Shown: piece by piece, positions 8,591 to 15,988 of the stretch
Layout of the letters: every line of letters starts with the position of its first letter
Numbering within the stretch: position 1 is the stretch's first letter
Assembly: GCF_039535475.1 (NCBI RefSeq)
Contig: NZ_BAAAXG010000026.1
Coordinates: 2,661,501 to 2,725,500, forward strand
Direction of reading: 5' to 3'
DNA: 64,000 nucleotides
Source: Streptomyces showdoensis
GTDB taxonomy: Bacteria; Actinomycetota; Actinomycetes; Streptomycetales; Streptomycetaceae
The notes under the pieces: model-generated
The model's input: only the letters and a program-made list of their open reading frames with translations
Databases searched by the model: none
What the model was told of the DNA's origin: nothing
Translations under genes and position numbers: made by a program

Positions 8591-9394
8591 ATGCTGCGGC
8601 TCTACGCGACCGTCGCCGCCGGTGGGTTCAGGCGCCATGCCACCTACCGGGTGGCCACGGCGGCGGGGGTGTTCACCAACACCGTCTTCGGCTTCATCCT
8701 GTCGTACACCTACATCGCCCTCTGGGACGCCCGTCCCACGCTCGGCGGATACGACATGGGCGACGCCCTCGCCTACGTGTGGATCGGCCAGGGCCTCATC
8801 ACCGTCTGCGGGCTGATGGGCGGGGGCTTCGAGGAAGAACTCATCGAGCGGATCAGGACCGGCGACATCGCGGTCGACCTCTACCGGCCCGCCGATCTGC
8901 AGACCTGGTGGTTCGCCGCGAACCTGGGCCGCGCCGCGTACCAGCTGCTCGGCCGAGGGATCGCCCCCATGGTCTTCGGCGCCCTCGTCTTCGACCTGAC
9001 CCTGCCGGACAGTCCCTGGACCTGGCCCGCCTTCCTCGGCTCGGTGGCGCTCGGCGCGATCGTCAGCTTCGCCCTCTGGTACCTGGTGGCGCTGAGCGCC
9101 TTCTGGCTGCTCGACGGCCAGGGCGTGGTCCAGGCGGCCTGGCTCGGCGGCCTGTTCTTCTCCGGGATGCTGCTCCCGCTCAACGTCTTCCCCGGCGCCC
9201 TGGGCGAGGTGGCGCGGATGCTGCCCTGGGCCTCGATGCTGCAGGTGCCGGCCGATGTGTACCTGGGGCGGTACGAGGGCTGGGGGCTGCTGGGGGTGTA
9301 CGCGTTCCAGGCCGGCTGGGCGGTCGTCCTGCTGGCGACGGGCCGGGCGGTGCAGGCGGCGGCGACGCGGAAGGTGGTGGTGCAGGGTGGCTGA
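8591..9394 (+). CDS. ABC-2 family exporter permease (first subunit)
   Basis: A 267-residue integral membrane protein with about six helices, of the ABC-2 membrane type found in the three-gene COG4586/4587/3694 exporters. Characteristic segments include FGFILSYTYIALW, the cytoplasmic LIERIRTGDIAVDLYRPAD loop that contacts the ATPase, and the C-terminal PLNVFPGALGEVARMLPWAS. The start is ATG 8591 with AGGGG upstream. It overlaps the next permease by 8 bp and is translationally coupled to it. The exported substrate is not evident. Confidence 0.85.
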   Translation: MLRLYATVAAGGFRRHATYRVATAAGVFTNTVFGFILSYTYIALWDARPTLGGYDMGDALAYVWIGQGLITVCGLMGGGFEEELIERIRTGDIAVDLYRPADLQTWWFAANLGRAAYQLLGRGIAPMVFGALVFDLTLPDSPWTWPAFLGSVALGAIVSFALWYLVALSAFWLLDGQGVVQAAWLGGLFFSGMLLPLNVFPGALGEVARMLPWASMLQVPADVYLGRYEGWGLLGVYAFQAGWAVVLLATGRAVQAAATRKVVVQGG

Positions 9395-10418
9395 GCCTGT
9401 CGAGAACGCGGCGAACGCGGCGAACGCGGCGAGCGCGGAGGGGGCGGCGAGCGTGGCGAGCGCGGCGAGCGTGGAGCGCGTCACGGGCGTGGACCACATG
9501 GACCACGTGGACCACATGGATCGCGCGGAGCACGTGGACCGCGCGGAGCACGTGGACCGCGCGGAGTACGCCGGGCGCGGCGCGGGTGAGGAGGCGTGGT
9601 CCGGTTCGGGCGTGGCCGAGTCCTGGCGTACGTACCGGATGGTGGCGGCGATGTGGATCCGGTCCACCCTCGCCTACCGCTCCTCCTTCGCCCTGACCTT
9701 CCTCTCCTCCCTCGTCGCCACCTTCTTCGACTTCGTCGTCATCCTCCTGATGTTCGGTCAGGTGCGCGGGCTCGGCGGCTTCTCCTTCGCGGAGGTCGCG
9801 TTCCTGTACGGGGCGACCGGGACCTCGTTCGGCCTGGCGGACCTGGTGATGGGCTCCTTGCCGCGGATGGGCAAGCGGGTGCGCGACGGCTCGCTGGACA
9901 CCTTCCTGCTGCGCCCCGCCCCGGTCCTCGCGCAGGTCGCGGCGGACCGTTTCGCGCTGCGGCGGCTGGGGCGGATCGCCCAGGGGCTGCTGGTGCTGGT
10001 CTGGGGGCTGGTGGTGCTGGAGGGTGTGGAGTGGACGCCGCTGAAGGTGCTCCTGGTGCCGGTGATGCTGCTGAGCGGCGCGCTGATCTTCGCCGCGCTG
10101 ATGGTGCTGGGCGCCTCGCTCCTGTTCTGGCTCCAGGACGCCGGCGAGGTGACGAGCTCCTTCACGTACGGCGGCAACACGATGCTCCAGTACCCGCCGA
10201 CGATCTTCGCCCAGGACCTGGTGCGGGGCGTCGTCTACGTCGTGCCGCTCGCCTTCGTCAACTGGCTGCCCGCCCTGTACGTCCTCGGGAGGACGCCGCC
10301 GGCCGGGGTGCCGGGGTGGGCGGCGTTCGCGTCACCCCTGGTCGCGGCGGTGTGCTGCGCGGTGGCGGGGCTGGCGTGGCGGGCGGGACTGCGCAGCTAC
10401 CAGTCGACAGGAAGCTGA
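9387..10418 (+). CDS. ABC-2 family exporter permease (second subunit) with repetitive N-terminus
   Basis: The C-terminal 270 residues are a six-helix ABC-2 permease with the coupling-loop motif RVRDGSLDTFLLRPAPV, partner of the preceding gene. The first about 70 residues are unusual: Ala/Asn/Ser-rich repeats, then alternating His-Asp-Met/Val and Arg-Ala-Glu units such as MDHVDHMDRAEHVDRAE, encoded by near-perfect 9-bp and 18-bp DNA repeats. The start GTG 9387 overlaps the end of the first permease; a start after the repeats would leave a gap in an otherwise overlapping operon, but that is possible because GTG and ATG codons lie within the repeat. Confidence 0.85.
   Translation: MAEPVENAANAANAASAEGAASVASAASVERVTGVDHMDHVDHMDRAEHVDRAEHVDRAEYAGRGAGEEAWSGSGVAESWRTYRMVAAMWIRSTLAYRSSFALTFLSSLVATFFDFVVILLMFGQVRGLGGFSFAEVAFLYGATGTSFGLADLVMGSLPRMGKRVRDGSLDTFLLRPAPVLAQVAADRFALRRLGRIAQGLLVLVWGLVVLEGVEWTPLKVLLVPVMLLSGALIFAALMVLGASLLFWLQDAGEVTSSFTYGGNTMLQYPPTIFAQDLVRGVVYVVPLAFVNWLPALYVLGRTPPAGVPGWAAFASPLVAAVCCAVAGLAWRAGLRSYQSTGS
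9402..9570 (+). repeat. Short tandem repeats in the permease N-terminus
   Basis: Two tandem arrays. The first has 9-bp GCGAACGCG-like units (9402 to about 9475). The second has units alternating GTGGACCAC/ATGGACCAC, then three CGCGCGGAGCACGTGGAC-type 18-bp units up to about 9570. The period is a multiple of three, so the reading frame is kept as copy number changes. Confidence 0.8.
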
Positions 10419-10429
10419 GGTATCCATCC

Positions 10430-11443
10430 ATGGCGTCCATGGATCCGTTCATCGAACTGGAAGGCCTGGAGAAGGTCTTCACCGTCCGCCGCAGGGCGGG
10501 CCTCGTCCGCCGCGAGAAGCGGGAGGTCCGGGCGGTCGACGGCATCTCCTTCCGGGTCGCCGAGGGCGAGATGGTCGGCTACATCGGCCCCAACGGCGCC
10601 GGGAAGTCCACGACGATCAAGATGCTGACCGGCATCCTCACCCCGAGCGGCGGCCGGCTGCGGGTGGCCGGCATCGACCCTTCGCGCGAGCGCACCCGGC
10701 TGGCCCGCCGCATCGGCGTGGTCTTCGGCCAGCGCACCACGCTCTGGTGGGACCTGCCGCTGCGCGACTCGTACACGCTGGTCCACCGCATGTACCGGAT
10801 CCCCGATGCGCGCTACGCCGAGAACCTCGCCCGTTGCGTCGAGCTGCTCGACCTCGGCGACCTGCTCGACGTACCGGTGCGGCAGCTCTCCCTCGGCCAG
10901 CGGATGCGCGGGGACATCGCGGCGGCGCTGCTGCACGACCCGGACGTGCTGTACCTGGACGAGCCGACGATCGGCCTGGACGTCGTGTCGAAGGCGAAGG
11001 TCCGCGGCTTCCTGCGCGAGCTGAACGCGACCCGCGGCACGACGGTCCTGCTCACCACCCACGACCTGACCGACATCGAGCAGCTGTGCAGCCGGGTGAT
11101 GGTCATCGACCACGGGCGCCTGATGTACGACGGGGAGCTCGCCGGACTGCACGAGGCCGGGGAGAGCGAGCGCCTGCTGGTGGTCGACCTGGCACGGGAG
11201 TCGGCGCCCATCGAGGTGCCGGGCGCCCGCTTCGTACGCGCGGAGGGACCCCGCCAGTGGCTGGCGCTCCCCGCCTCCTCCTCCGCGGCCCCGGTGGTGG
11301 CGGCGGTGGCCGCGGCGTACCCGCTGGTGGACCTGTCGGTGCGGGAGCCGGACATCGAGGCGGTGATCGCGAAGATGTACGGGGGCGGGTACGCGGACGG
11401 GGACGGGCACGGGGAACTCCGGATGCGCCCCAGGAGTCACTGA
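10430..11443 (+). CDS. ABC exporter ATP-binding protein
   Basis: Nucleotide-binding subunit of the ABC-2 exporter formed with the two upstream permeases. It has Walker A GPNGAGKST near residue 55, a signature-like LSLGQRMRGDIAAAL in place of LSGGQ, Walker B VLYLDEPTIGLD, and the H-loop TTHDLTDIEQL. About 337 residues with a C-terminal regulatory extension typical of the COG4586 group. The start may be ATG 10430 or ATG 10439; both follow the upstream stop by 11-20 nt and neither has a clear ribosome site. Confidence 0.92.
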   Translation: MASMDPFIELEGLEKVFTVRRRAGLVRREKREVRAVDGISFRVAEGEMVGYIGPNGAGKSTTIKMLTGILTPSGGRLRVAGIDPSRERTRLARRIGVVFGQRTTLWWDLPLRDSYTLVHRMYRIPDARYAENLARCVELLDLGDLLDVPVRQLSLGQRMRGDIAAALLHDPDVLYLDEPTIGLDVVSKAKVRGFLRELNATRGTTVLLTTHDLTDIEQLCSRVMVIDHGRLMYDGELAGLHEAGESERLLVVDLARESAPIEVPGARFVRAEGPRQWLALPASSSAAPVVAAVAAAYPLVDLSVREPDIEAVIAKMYGGGYADGDGHGELRMRPRSH

Positions 11444-11468
11444 GATAGGGAGAAAGGGAGGTGAGGTG

Positions 11469-12737
11469 ATGGTGAGCTTCACGTACACGGCCGCGGACGA
11501 GGAGAAGAGCAAGGGCGTCCGGCGGATGAAACTGCTGGCGACGGGCCTGCTCGCGTTCGTGGCGCTGGTGTTCGCCCTGGCGACGTGGGCGAAGAACGCG
11601 GGCGCCGGGCCGTGGGCGGGCTATGTGGCCGCCGCCGCGGAGGCGGGCATGGTCGGCGCGCTGGCCGACTGGTTCGCGGTCACCGCCCTGTTCCGCCGCC
11701 CCCTCGGCCTCCCCATCCCGCACACGGCGATCATCCCCACCAAGAAGGACCAGCTGGGCGCCTCGCTCGGCACCTTCGTGGGCGAGAACTTCCTCTCCGC
11801 CGACGTCGTACGGGGCAGGCTGCGCGGCTTCGGCATCGCACGCCGCCTCGGCGTGTGGCTGGCGGACCCGGTCCACGCGGACCGGGTCACCTCCGAACTG
11901 GCCGCGGCGCTGCGCGGCGCCCTCACGGTCCTCCGCGACTCCGACGTGCAGGCGGTCGTGGGCGAGGCGATCACCCGCCGGGCGGAGGCCGCCGAGATCG
12001 CCCCCGGCCTGGGCAAGACCCTGGAGCGCATGGTCGCCGACGGCTCCCACCACCGGGCGGTGGACCTGGTCTGCACCCGCGCCCACGACTGGCTGGTCAC
12101 GCACGGGGACTCGGTGATGGACGCGGTACAGGGCGGGGCGCCGGGCTGGACCCCGCGCTTCGTGGACCGGCGCATCGGCGAGCGCGTCTACAAGGAGCTC
12201 CTCCGCTTCGTGACGGAGATGCGCGACATGCCGGCCCACCCGGCGCGCGGCGCGATCGACCGCTTCCTGACGGACTTCGCCGCCGACCTCCAGTCCGACA
12301 CCGACACCCGCGCCCGCGTCGAACGCCTCAAGTCGGACCTCGTCTCCCGCCCGGAGGTGCAGGACCTCATCGCCTCGGCCTGGTCCTCGGTCCGCGCCCT
12401 GATCCTGGCCGCCGCCGAGGACGACCAGAGCCAGCTCCGCCGCCGCGCCCGCGCCTCCCTGATCTCCCTCGGCACCCGGCTGGCCACCGACGACCGCCTG
12501 CAGGCGAAGGTCGAGGGCTGGGTGGAGGACGCCGCCGCCTACGTGGTCACCACCTACCGCGCCGAGATCACCTCCCTGATCACCGACACGGTCGCCGGCT
12601 GGGACGCCACCCAGACCTCGAAGAAGATCGAGGCCAACATCGGCCGCGACCTCCAGTTCATCCGCATCAACGGCACGGTGGTCGGCGCCTTGGCGGGCCT
12701 GCTGATCTACACGGTCAGCCACGCGGTGGGCGGGTAG
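11469..12737 (+). CDS. DUF445 family membrane protein
   Basis: A 422-residue protein of the DUF445 family. An N-terminal membrane helix (LLATGLLAFVALVFALATW) and the conserved GMVGALADWFAVTALFRRPLGLPIPHTAIIP block are diagnostic. A long helical middle and a second membrane helix at the C-terminus (VVGALAGLLIYTVSHAV) follow, giving a two-helix topology with a large helical domain. The start ATG 11469 follows GGGAGG. It is 25 nt after the ABC ATPase and may be co-transcribed. The biochemical function of this family is unknown. Confidence 0.85.
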   Translation: MVSFTYTAADEEKSKGVRRMKLLATGLLAFVALVFALATWAKNAGAGPWAGYVAAAAEAGMVGALADWFAVTALFRRPLGLPIPHTAIIPTKKDQLGASLGTFVGENFLSADVVRGRLRGFGIARRLGVWLADPVHADRVTSELAAALRGALTVLRDSDVQAVVGEAITRRAEAAEIAPGLGKTLERMVADGSHHRAVDLVCTRAHDWLVTHGDSVMDAVQGGAPGWTPRFVDRRIGERVYKELLRFVTEMRDMPAHPARGAIDRFLTDFAADLQSDTDTRARVERLKSDLVSRPEVQDLIASAWSSVRALILAAAEDDQSQLRRRARASLISLGTRLATDDRLQAKVEGWVEDAAAYVVTTYRAEITSLITDTVAGWDATQTSKKIEANIGRDLQFIRINGTVVGALAGLLIYTVSHAVGG

Positions 12738-12772
12738 AGTCCGCTGGACACGACCGCGGACGGGGGAGCGCG

Positions 12773-13543
12773 ATGAACTGGCTGAGCCGGAGCTTGAGGA
12801 ACAGAGGAGCCAGCCGCAACGGACAGGGCGGACAGGGCCGGCACGAGGGGCAGAACGGTCAGGGCGACCAGGGCGACCAGGGCGACGCCCGCCCCAGCCC
12901 CACCCCGCGCCCCCTGACCGGAGTCTCCAAGACCCTTACCCCACCCCCCGCCGCTCCCGGGCCCGCGCCCGCCCTGACCACGGCGGGCGCGCCGGTCCTC
13001 CAGCGGACGACCGGCACCGCGGACCGGGTGGTGGAGCTGACCACGGGCGCGCAGCCGGTGATCATCGGCATCACGCACCACGGCCCGGGCCACTTCGTGG
13101 TGGACGCCCTGGACGGCAGGCTCCGCGCGGGCAGCCAGCTCGTCTACACGGACGGCCCGTTCGCCGCCCGCGCCCTGGCCAACGCCGACGGCCGCCCGGT
13201 CCGCGCCCTGCGGATCCAGGCGGAGGCCCCGTGGACGATCGAGCTCACGGACCTGACCGACGCGGTCACCCTGGACACGTACGCGGAACGCCCCGCCTCC
13301 GACGTCCTCCGCTACACGGGCGGCCCGGCGATCGCGACCCTCCACTACCGGGGCACCCCGACCGCCTCCGACGGCGGCTACTTCCTCACCGACACCTTCG
13401 CCCCCGACGGCTCGGGCTTCCTCGACGTCCTGGCCAACCACACGGGCCCCTGGCAGGCCGAAGCCCCCTTGGCCGGCCCGTGCCTGGTGTACGCGCGCGC
13501 GGACGGCCCGTGGAGCATCGAGGTGCGAGCGCTCGGCGGGTAG
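12773..13543 (+). CDS. Hypothetical protein with duplicated beta-rich domain
   Basis: A 256-residue soluble protein with no signal peptide. Residues 1-85 are low complexity (Gly/Gln/Asp, then Pro/Ala-rich). Residues about 90-170 and 175-256 look like two diverged copies of one 75-80-residue beta-rich unit: each starts with a Gly-x-Pro-hydrophobic strand (AQPVIIGITHHG and GPAIATLHYRG), ends with a PWTIELTDL or PWSIEVRAL strand, and has LVYTDGPF or LVYARADGP before the end. This suggests a carbohydrate- or ligand-binding sandwich, but I assign no function. The start is ATG 12773, with GGGGGAG upstream. Confidence 0.75.
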   Translation: MNWLSRSLRNRGASRNGQGGQGRHEGQNGQGDQGDQGDARPSPTPRPLTGVSKTLTPPPAAPGPAPALTTAGAPVLQRTTGTADRVVELTTGAQPVIIGITHHGPGHFVVDALDGRLRAGSQLVYTDGPFAARALANADGRPVRALRIQAEAPWTIELTDLTDAVTLDTYAERPASDVLRYTGGPAIATLHYRGTPTASDGGYFLTDTFAPDGSGFLDVLANHTGPWQAEAPLAGPCLVYARADGPWSIEVRALGG

Positions 13544-13620
13544 CGGAACGTCCGGGGGGCCTCACCGCCCCCTCCGCCGCCCCGGGGAGCGAACCCCTAC
13601 GCCGCCCCGGGGAGCGGGCC

Positions 13621-13929
13621 CTACGCCGCCCGCCGGGTCACGGCGTACGCGGCCCCGGCCATCCCACCGGCCACGGCGAACACCGCGGGCCACGCCCCGA
13701 TCTTCTTCGCCAGCGGATGCGACCCGGCGAACGCGGCCACGTACGCCGCCGTCAGCCCCCCGGCGACCTTCGCCCCACCGACCGCCTGCCACTCCCGAGC
13801 CGCCACCCCACCAGCCACGGCCAGCACGACCCCACCCAGCGGCCGCTTCTTCGTCCACCGGGCGACGGCATACCCACCGACGAGCCCGGCGGCGGCTATG
13901 GCGGGGGAGGGGATGCGGGCGCTGGGCAT
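13621..13929 (-). CDS. Small conserved membrane protein
   Basis: A 102-residue hydrophobic protein with Gly/Ala-rich helices predicted at about residues 8-24, 32-46, 55-69 and 80-95, and a short Arg-rich end (VTRRAA). The start ATG 13929 is preceded by AAAGGA. No known motif is visible. It sits at the boundary before the less GC-rich accessory patch and does not look part of an operon. Confidence 0.6.
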   Translation of the reverse strand: MPSARIPSPAIAAAGLVGGYAVARWTKKRPLGGVVLAVAGGVAAREWQAVGGAKVAGGLTAAYVAAFAGSHPLAKKIGAWPAVFAVAGGMAGAAYAVTRRAA

Positions 13930-14058
13930 GGCAGCGGTCCTTTCATGTGGCGACAGTCAACCCCGAGCCTAACGACCCACTACTCGGGGCCGAGGGTCAC
14001 ATCCACCGTGAGCTGATCCGACTGCCCGCGCTTACCAGGACTCCTGGCCATCCGCTCG

Positions 14059-14268
14059 TCATCGACCAGAGCTGGAGACGCCACGGATGAACGCGCTCCA
14101 AGCGTCCCCGGGTATGGCCAGCAGGGGCCCTCCCGGTTGCTTCGAATCGCGTATCAAGGCCCCGTCGTCGGTTCGGGAGCACTCGACGCACTCGCCGCCA
14201 GAGCCGTTGCTGTACGAGGACTTGAACCACTGGCTGGGGTCGGGCGTTGCAGATGTGGAGCTGCTCAT
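14059..14268 (-). CDS. DUF397 domain protein
   Basis: A 69-residue DUF397 protein, identified by WFKSSYSNGSGGECVECS followed by IRDSKQPGGPLLAIPGDAWSAFI. DUF397 proteins are small partners of XRE/DUF5753 regulators in Streptomyces and are proposed to modulate their DNA binding. Its ATG overlaps the stop of the upstream XRE gene (ATGA), so the pair is translationally coupled. A divergent HATPase completes the WhiJ-like arrangement. Confidence 0.92.
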   Translation of the reverse strand: MSSSTSATPDPSQWFKSSYSNGSGGECVECSRTDDGALIRDSKQPGGPLLAIPGDAWSAFIRGVSSSGR

Positions 14269-15113
14269 TTCGCGTAGTCCTTCAGTAGGGTCGTGATGAC
14301 CTGGATCGAGCGGTGGGGGCTTGCCGCCGCGGCGCGCAGATTGTCGAAGGCCCTGCCGTACGCGCGTACCTCGTCGGCTCCTTCCAGGTAGACGGCATCC
14401 GTGATGCCGTCCCGGTACACGATGTCTGGATCCTCGGGGTCGGGGAAGCCCAGCATGCTGAACGTGCCTGTCGCGGGGTACGGCCCAGCGTCGAAAGTCA
14501 GGACTTGCAGAGTGACGTTGGGGAGTTCGGCCATCTCCAGCACCTTCTCAAGCTGCTCGCGCATGACAGCCTGATCTCCGATGACGGAGCGCAGCGCGCT
14601 CTCGTGCACGACGAACCAGCTGTCCGGCGCGCTGGGTGACCGAAGGCGCTCCTGGCGTTCCATCCGGACGCGTACGGCGCGGTTGATGTCCTCGTCGGTC
14701 ATCTGATTGGTCGCGCGATGTAGTTCGGCGGCGTACCTCGGGGTCTGCATAAGTCCGGGCACGAACTCGTTCTGGTACTGCCGGAAGGTGGAAGCGTCCT
14801 GTTCTAGGCCCACGTAGATCGAGAACCAGGCGGGTACGCCGCTGTCGTGGGCCTGCCACCAACCCTTCGTCTTCGCCTGCCGTGCGAGTGATTTGAGGAA
14901 CTCAAGTAGCTCGTCGTCCACGTCATAGAAGCGGCAGAGCGCTTCGACGTCGGATGGCTGGACCCTTCCAGTGCCCGTTTCCATGCGGTTGACCTTGGAA
15001 CCGCTCCAATCGAGGGCCGCGCCGACTTGGGCGCACGTCATCCTTCTCGATTCGCGGAGCTTCTTGAGTTCGATCGACAGGCGTCGACGGCGAGCAGTGG
15101 GTGAACCAGCCAC
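14265..15113 (-). CDS. XRE family regulator with DUF5753 (Scr1/WhiJ-like)
   Basis: A 282-residue DNA-binding regulator: N-terminal helix-turn-helix (LKKLRESRRMTCAQVGAALDW then SGSKVNRMETG) at residues 12-60, followed by a DUF5753 domain containing WFSIYVGLEQDASTFRQYQ and FVPGLMQTPRYA. Such proteins pair with DUF397 proteins and influence development, antibiotic production or stress responses; WhiJ is the best studied. GTG start at 15113 with a GAGG-like site. A perfect 12-bp palindrome at 15207-15218, between it and the divergent HATPase gene, is a plausible operator. Base composition is clearly less GC-rich than the flanks. Confidence 0.92.
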   Translation of the reverse strand: MAGSPTARRRRLSIELKKLRESRRMTCAQVGAALDWSGSKVNRMETGTGRVQPSDVEALCRFYDVDDELLEFLKSLARQAKTKGWWQAHDSGVPAWFSIYVGLEQDASTFRQYQNEFVPGLMQTPRYAAELHRATNQMTDEDINRAVRVRMERQERLRSPSAPDSWFVVHESALRSVIGDQAVMREQLEKVLEMAELPNVTLQVLTFDAGPYPATGTFSMLGFPDPEDPDIVYRDGITDAVYLEGADEVRAYGRAFDNLRAAAASPHRSIQVITTLLKDYAK

Positions 15114-15206
15114 CTCAACCCCTCCTTATCTAGCGGAGGTTCAGTCTGCGTATCCAGGAGGTGGCCGGCCAATCGCTCGATCGTGGGAATCTCGCGGTGC
15201 ACATTG

Positions 15207-15218
15207 CATCCCGGGATG
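15207..15218. promoter_or_regulatory. Palindrome in the XRE/HATPase divergent promoter region
   Basis: CATCCCGGGATG is a perfect 12-bp palindrome flanked by TTG on the left and a related TGCAA on the right, with TGCACATTGCA-like and TGCAACGCAATGC repeats on either side. It is centrally placed between the two divergent genes, consistent with an operator for the XRE regulator. Confidence 0.4.
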
Positions 15219-15276
15219 TGCAACGCAATGCTAGTGGTCCATCACGGTCAGTCATCGCGATGGAGTGGGGAACGGC

Positions 15277-15918
15277 ATGGGCGACGACGGGTGCATGGTG
15301 CGGAGGCCGTGGGAGCTTCCGTTCCTTGCCGAGGCGAAGGAGGTGGCCGCGCTTCGGCGCATCGTGCGGCTCCACCTCAAGATGTGGGGCTTGCCACGGC
15401 AGGTCGGGGTCGCGCAACTCTGTGTGAGCGAGCTCGTGACGAACGTGATCCTGCACGTCGGGCCACGGACGCCGACGGCGCTACGGCTCTCGATGAACGG
15501 AACGTACCTTCGGATTGAGGTGCGCGATCCAGACTGCCGGGCGCTGCCGACGCTGGTCGCCGCGGGGCCGGGGTCTGACTCGGGGAGAGGGCTGGCGCTC
15601 GTCGATGCGATGGCTGACCGCTGGGGTGTGTTGCTCGGAGCGGACCGGAAGGTGACGTGGTGCGAGATCGCTACCGACCTCATGAGTCCGAACGGTCATG
15701 GGGGAGGCGTGCGCGTCACTCGAGCGGAGGCCATGATCTCCCTCTACGGCACCGTGGCCTCCCCGCGAGCGGTCAGTGCGAGTCGGCTGAGTGCCGCGGT
15801 GGCCAAGGACGCGGCGATTGACGTGATCGTGGATCTCCTGCATTGGTCGGGGGCCCATGGGTACGACGCCGATGACGTTCTGGATATGGCGCAGATGCGA
15901 TTCGAGGCTGGCATGTGA
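15277..15918 (+). CDS. HATPase_c anti-sigma-factor-like ATP-binding protein
   Basis: About 213 residues. The first 130 are a GHKL/RsbW-type ATPase: the N-box LCVSELVTNVILHV (usual ExxxNA is SELVTNV here), the G1 motif LRIEVRDPDCR (usual D of DxGxG present) and the G2-like DSGRGLALVDAMADRWGV. The remaining 75 residues form a helical extension ending in DDVLDMAQMRFEAGM, not seen in minimal RsbW proteins. Such proteins accompany WhiJ-like XRE/DUF397 loci and may act as kinases or anti-sigma factors. The start is ambiguous: ATG 15277 follows GGGGAA, but GTG 15265 and ATG 15295 are also possible. Confidence 0.85.
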   Translation: MGDDGCMVRRPWELPFLAEAKEVAALRRIVRLHLKMWGLPRQVGVAQLCVSELVTNVILHVGPRTPTALRLSMNGTYLRIEVRDPDCRALPTLVAAGPGSDSGRGLALVDAMADRWGVLLGADRKVTWCEIATDLMSPNGHGGGVRVTRAEAMISLYGTVASPRAVSASRLSAAVAKDAAIDVIVDLLHWSGAHGYDADDVLDMAQMRFEAGM

Positions 15919-15988
15919 GCCGCGCCGAACCTGACGGGGTGAAGCGAACTCCTGTGTACCGCAGGGCCCCCTGATCTAAATTCCCTGT

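Noticed and set aside
14059..15113. Reading the DUF397/XRE pair as a toxin-antitoxin system
   Set aside because: The arrangement matches WhiJ-like regulatory loci and DUF397 proteins lack toxin motifs.
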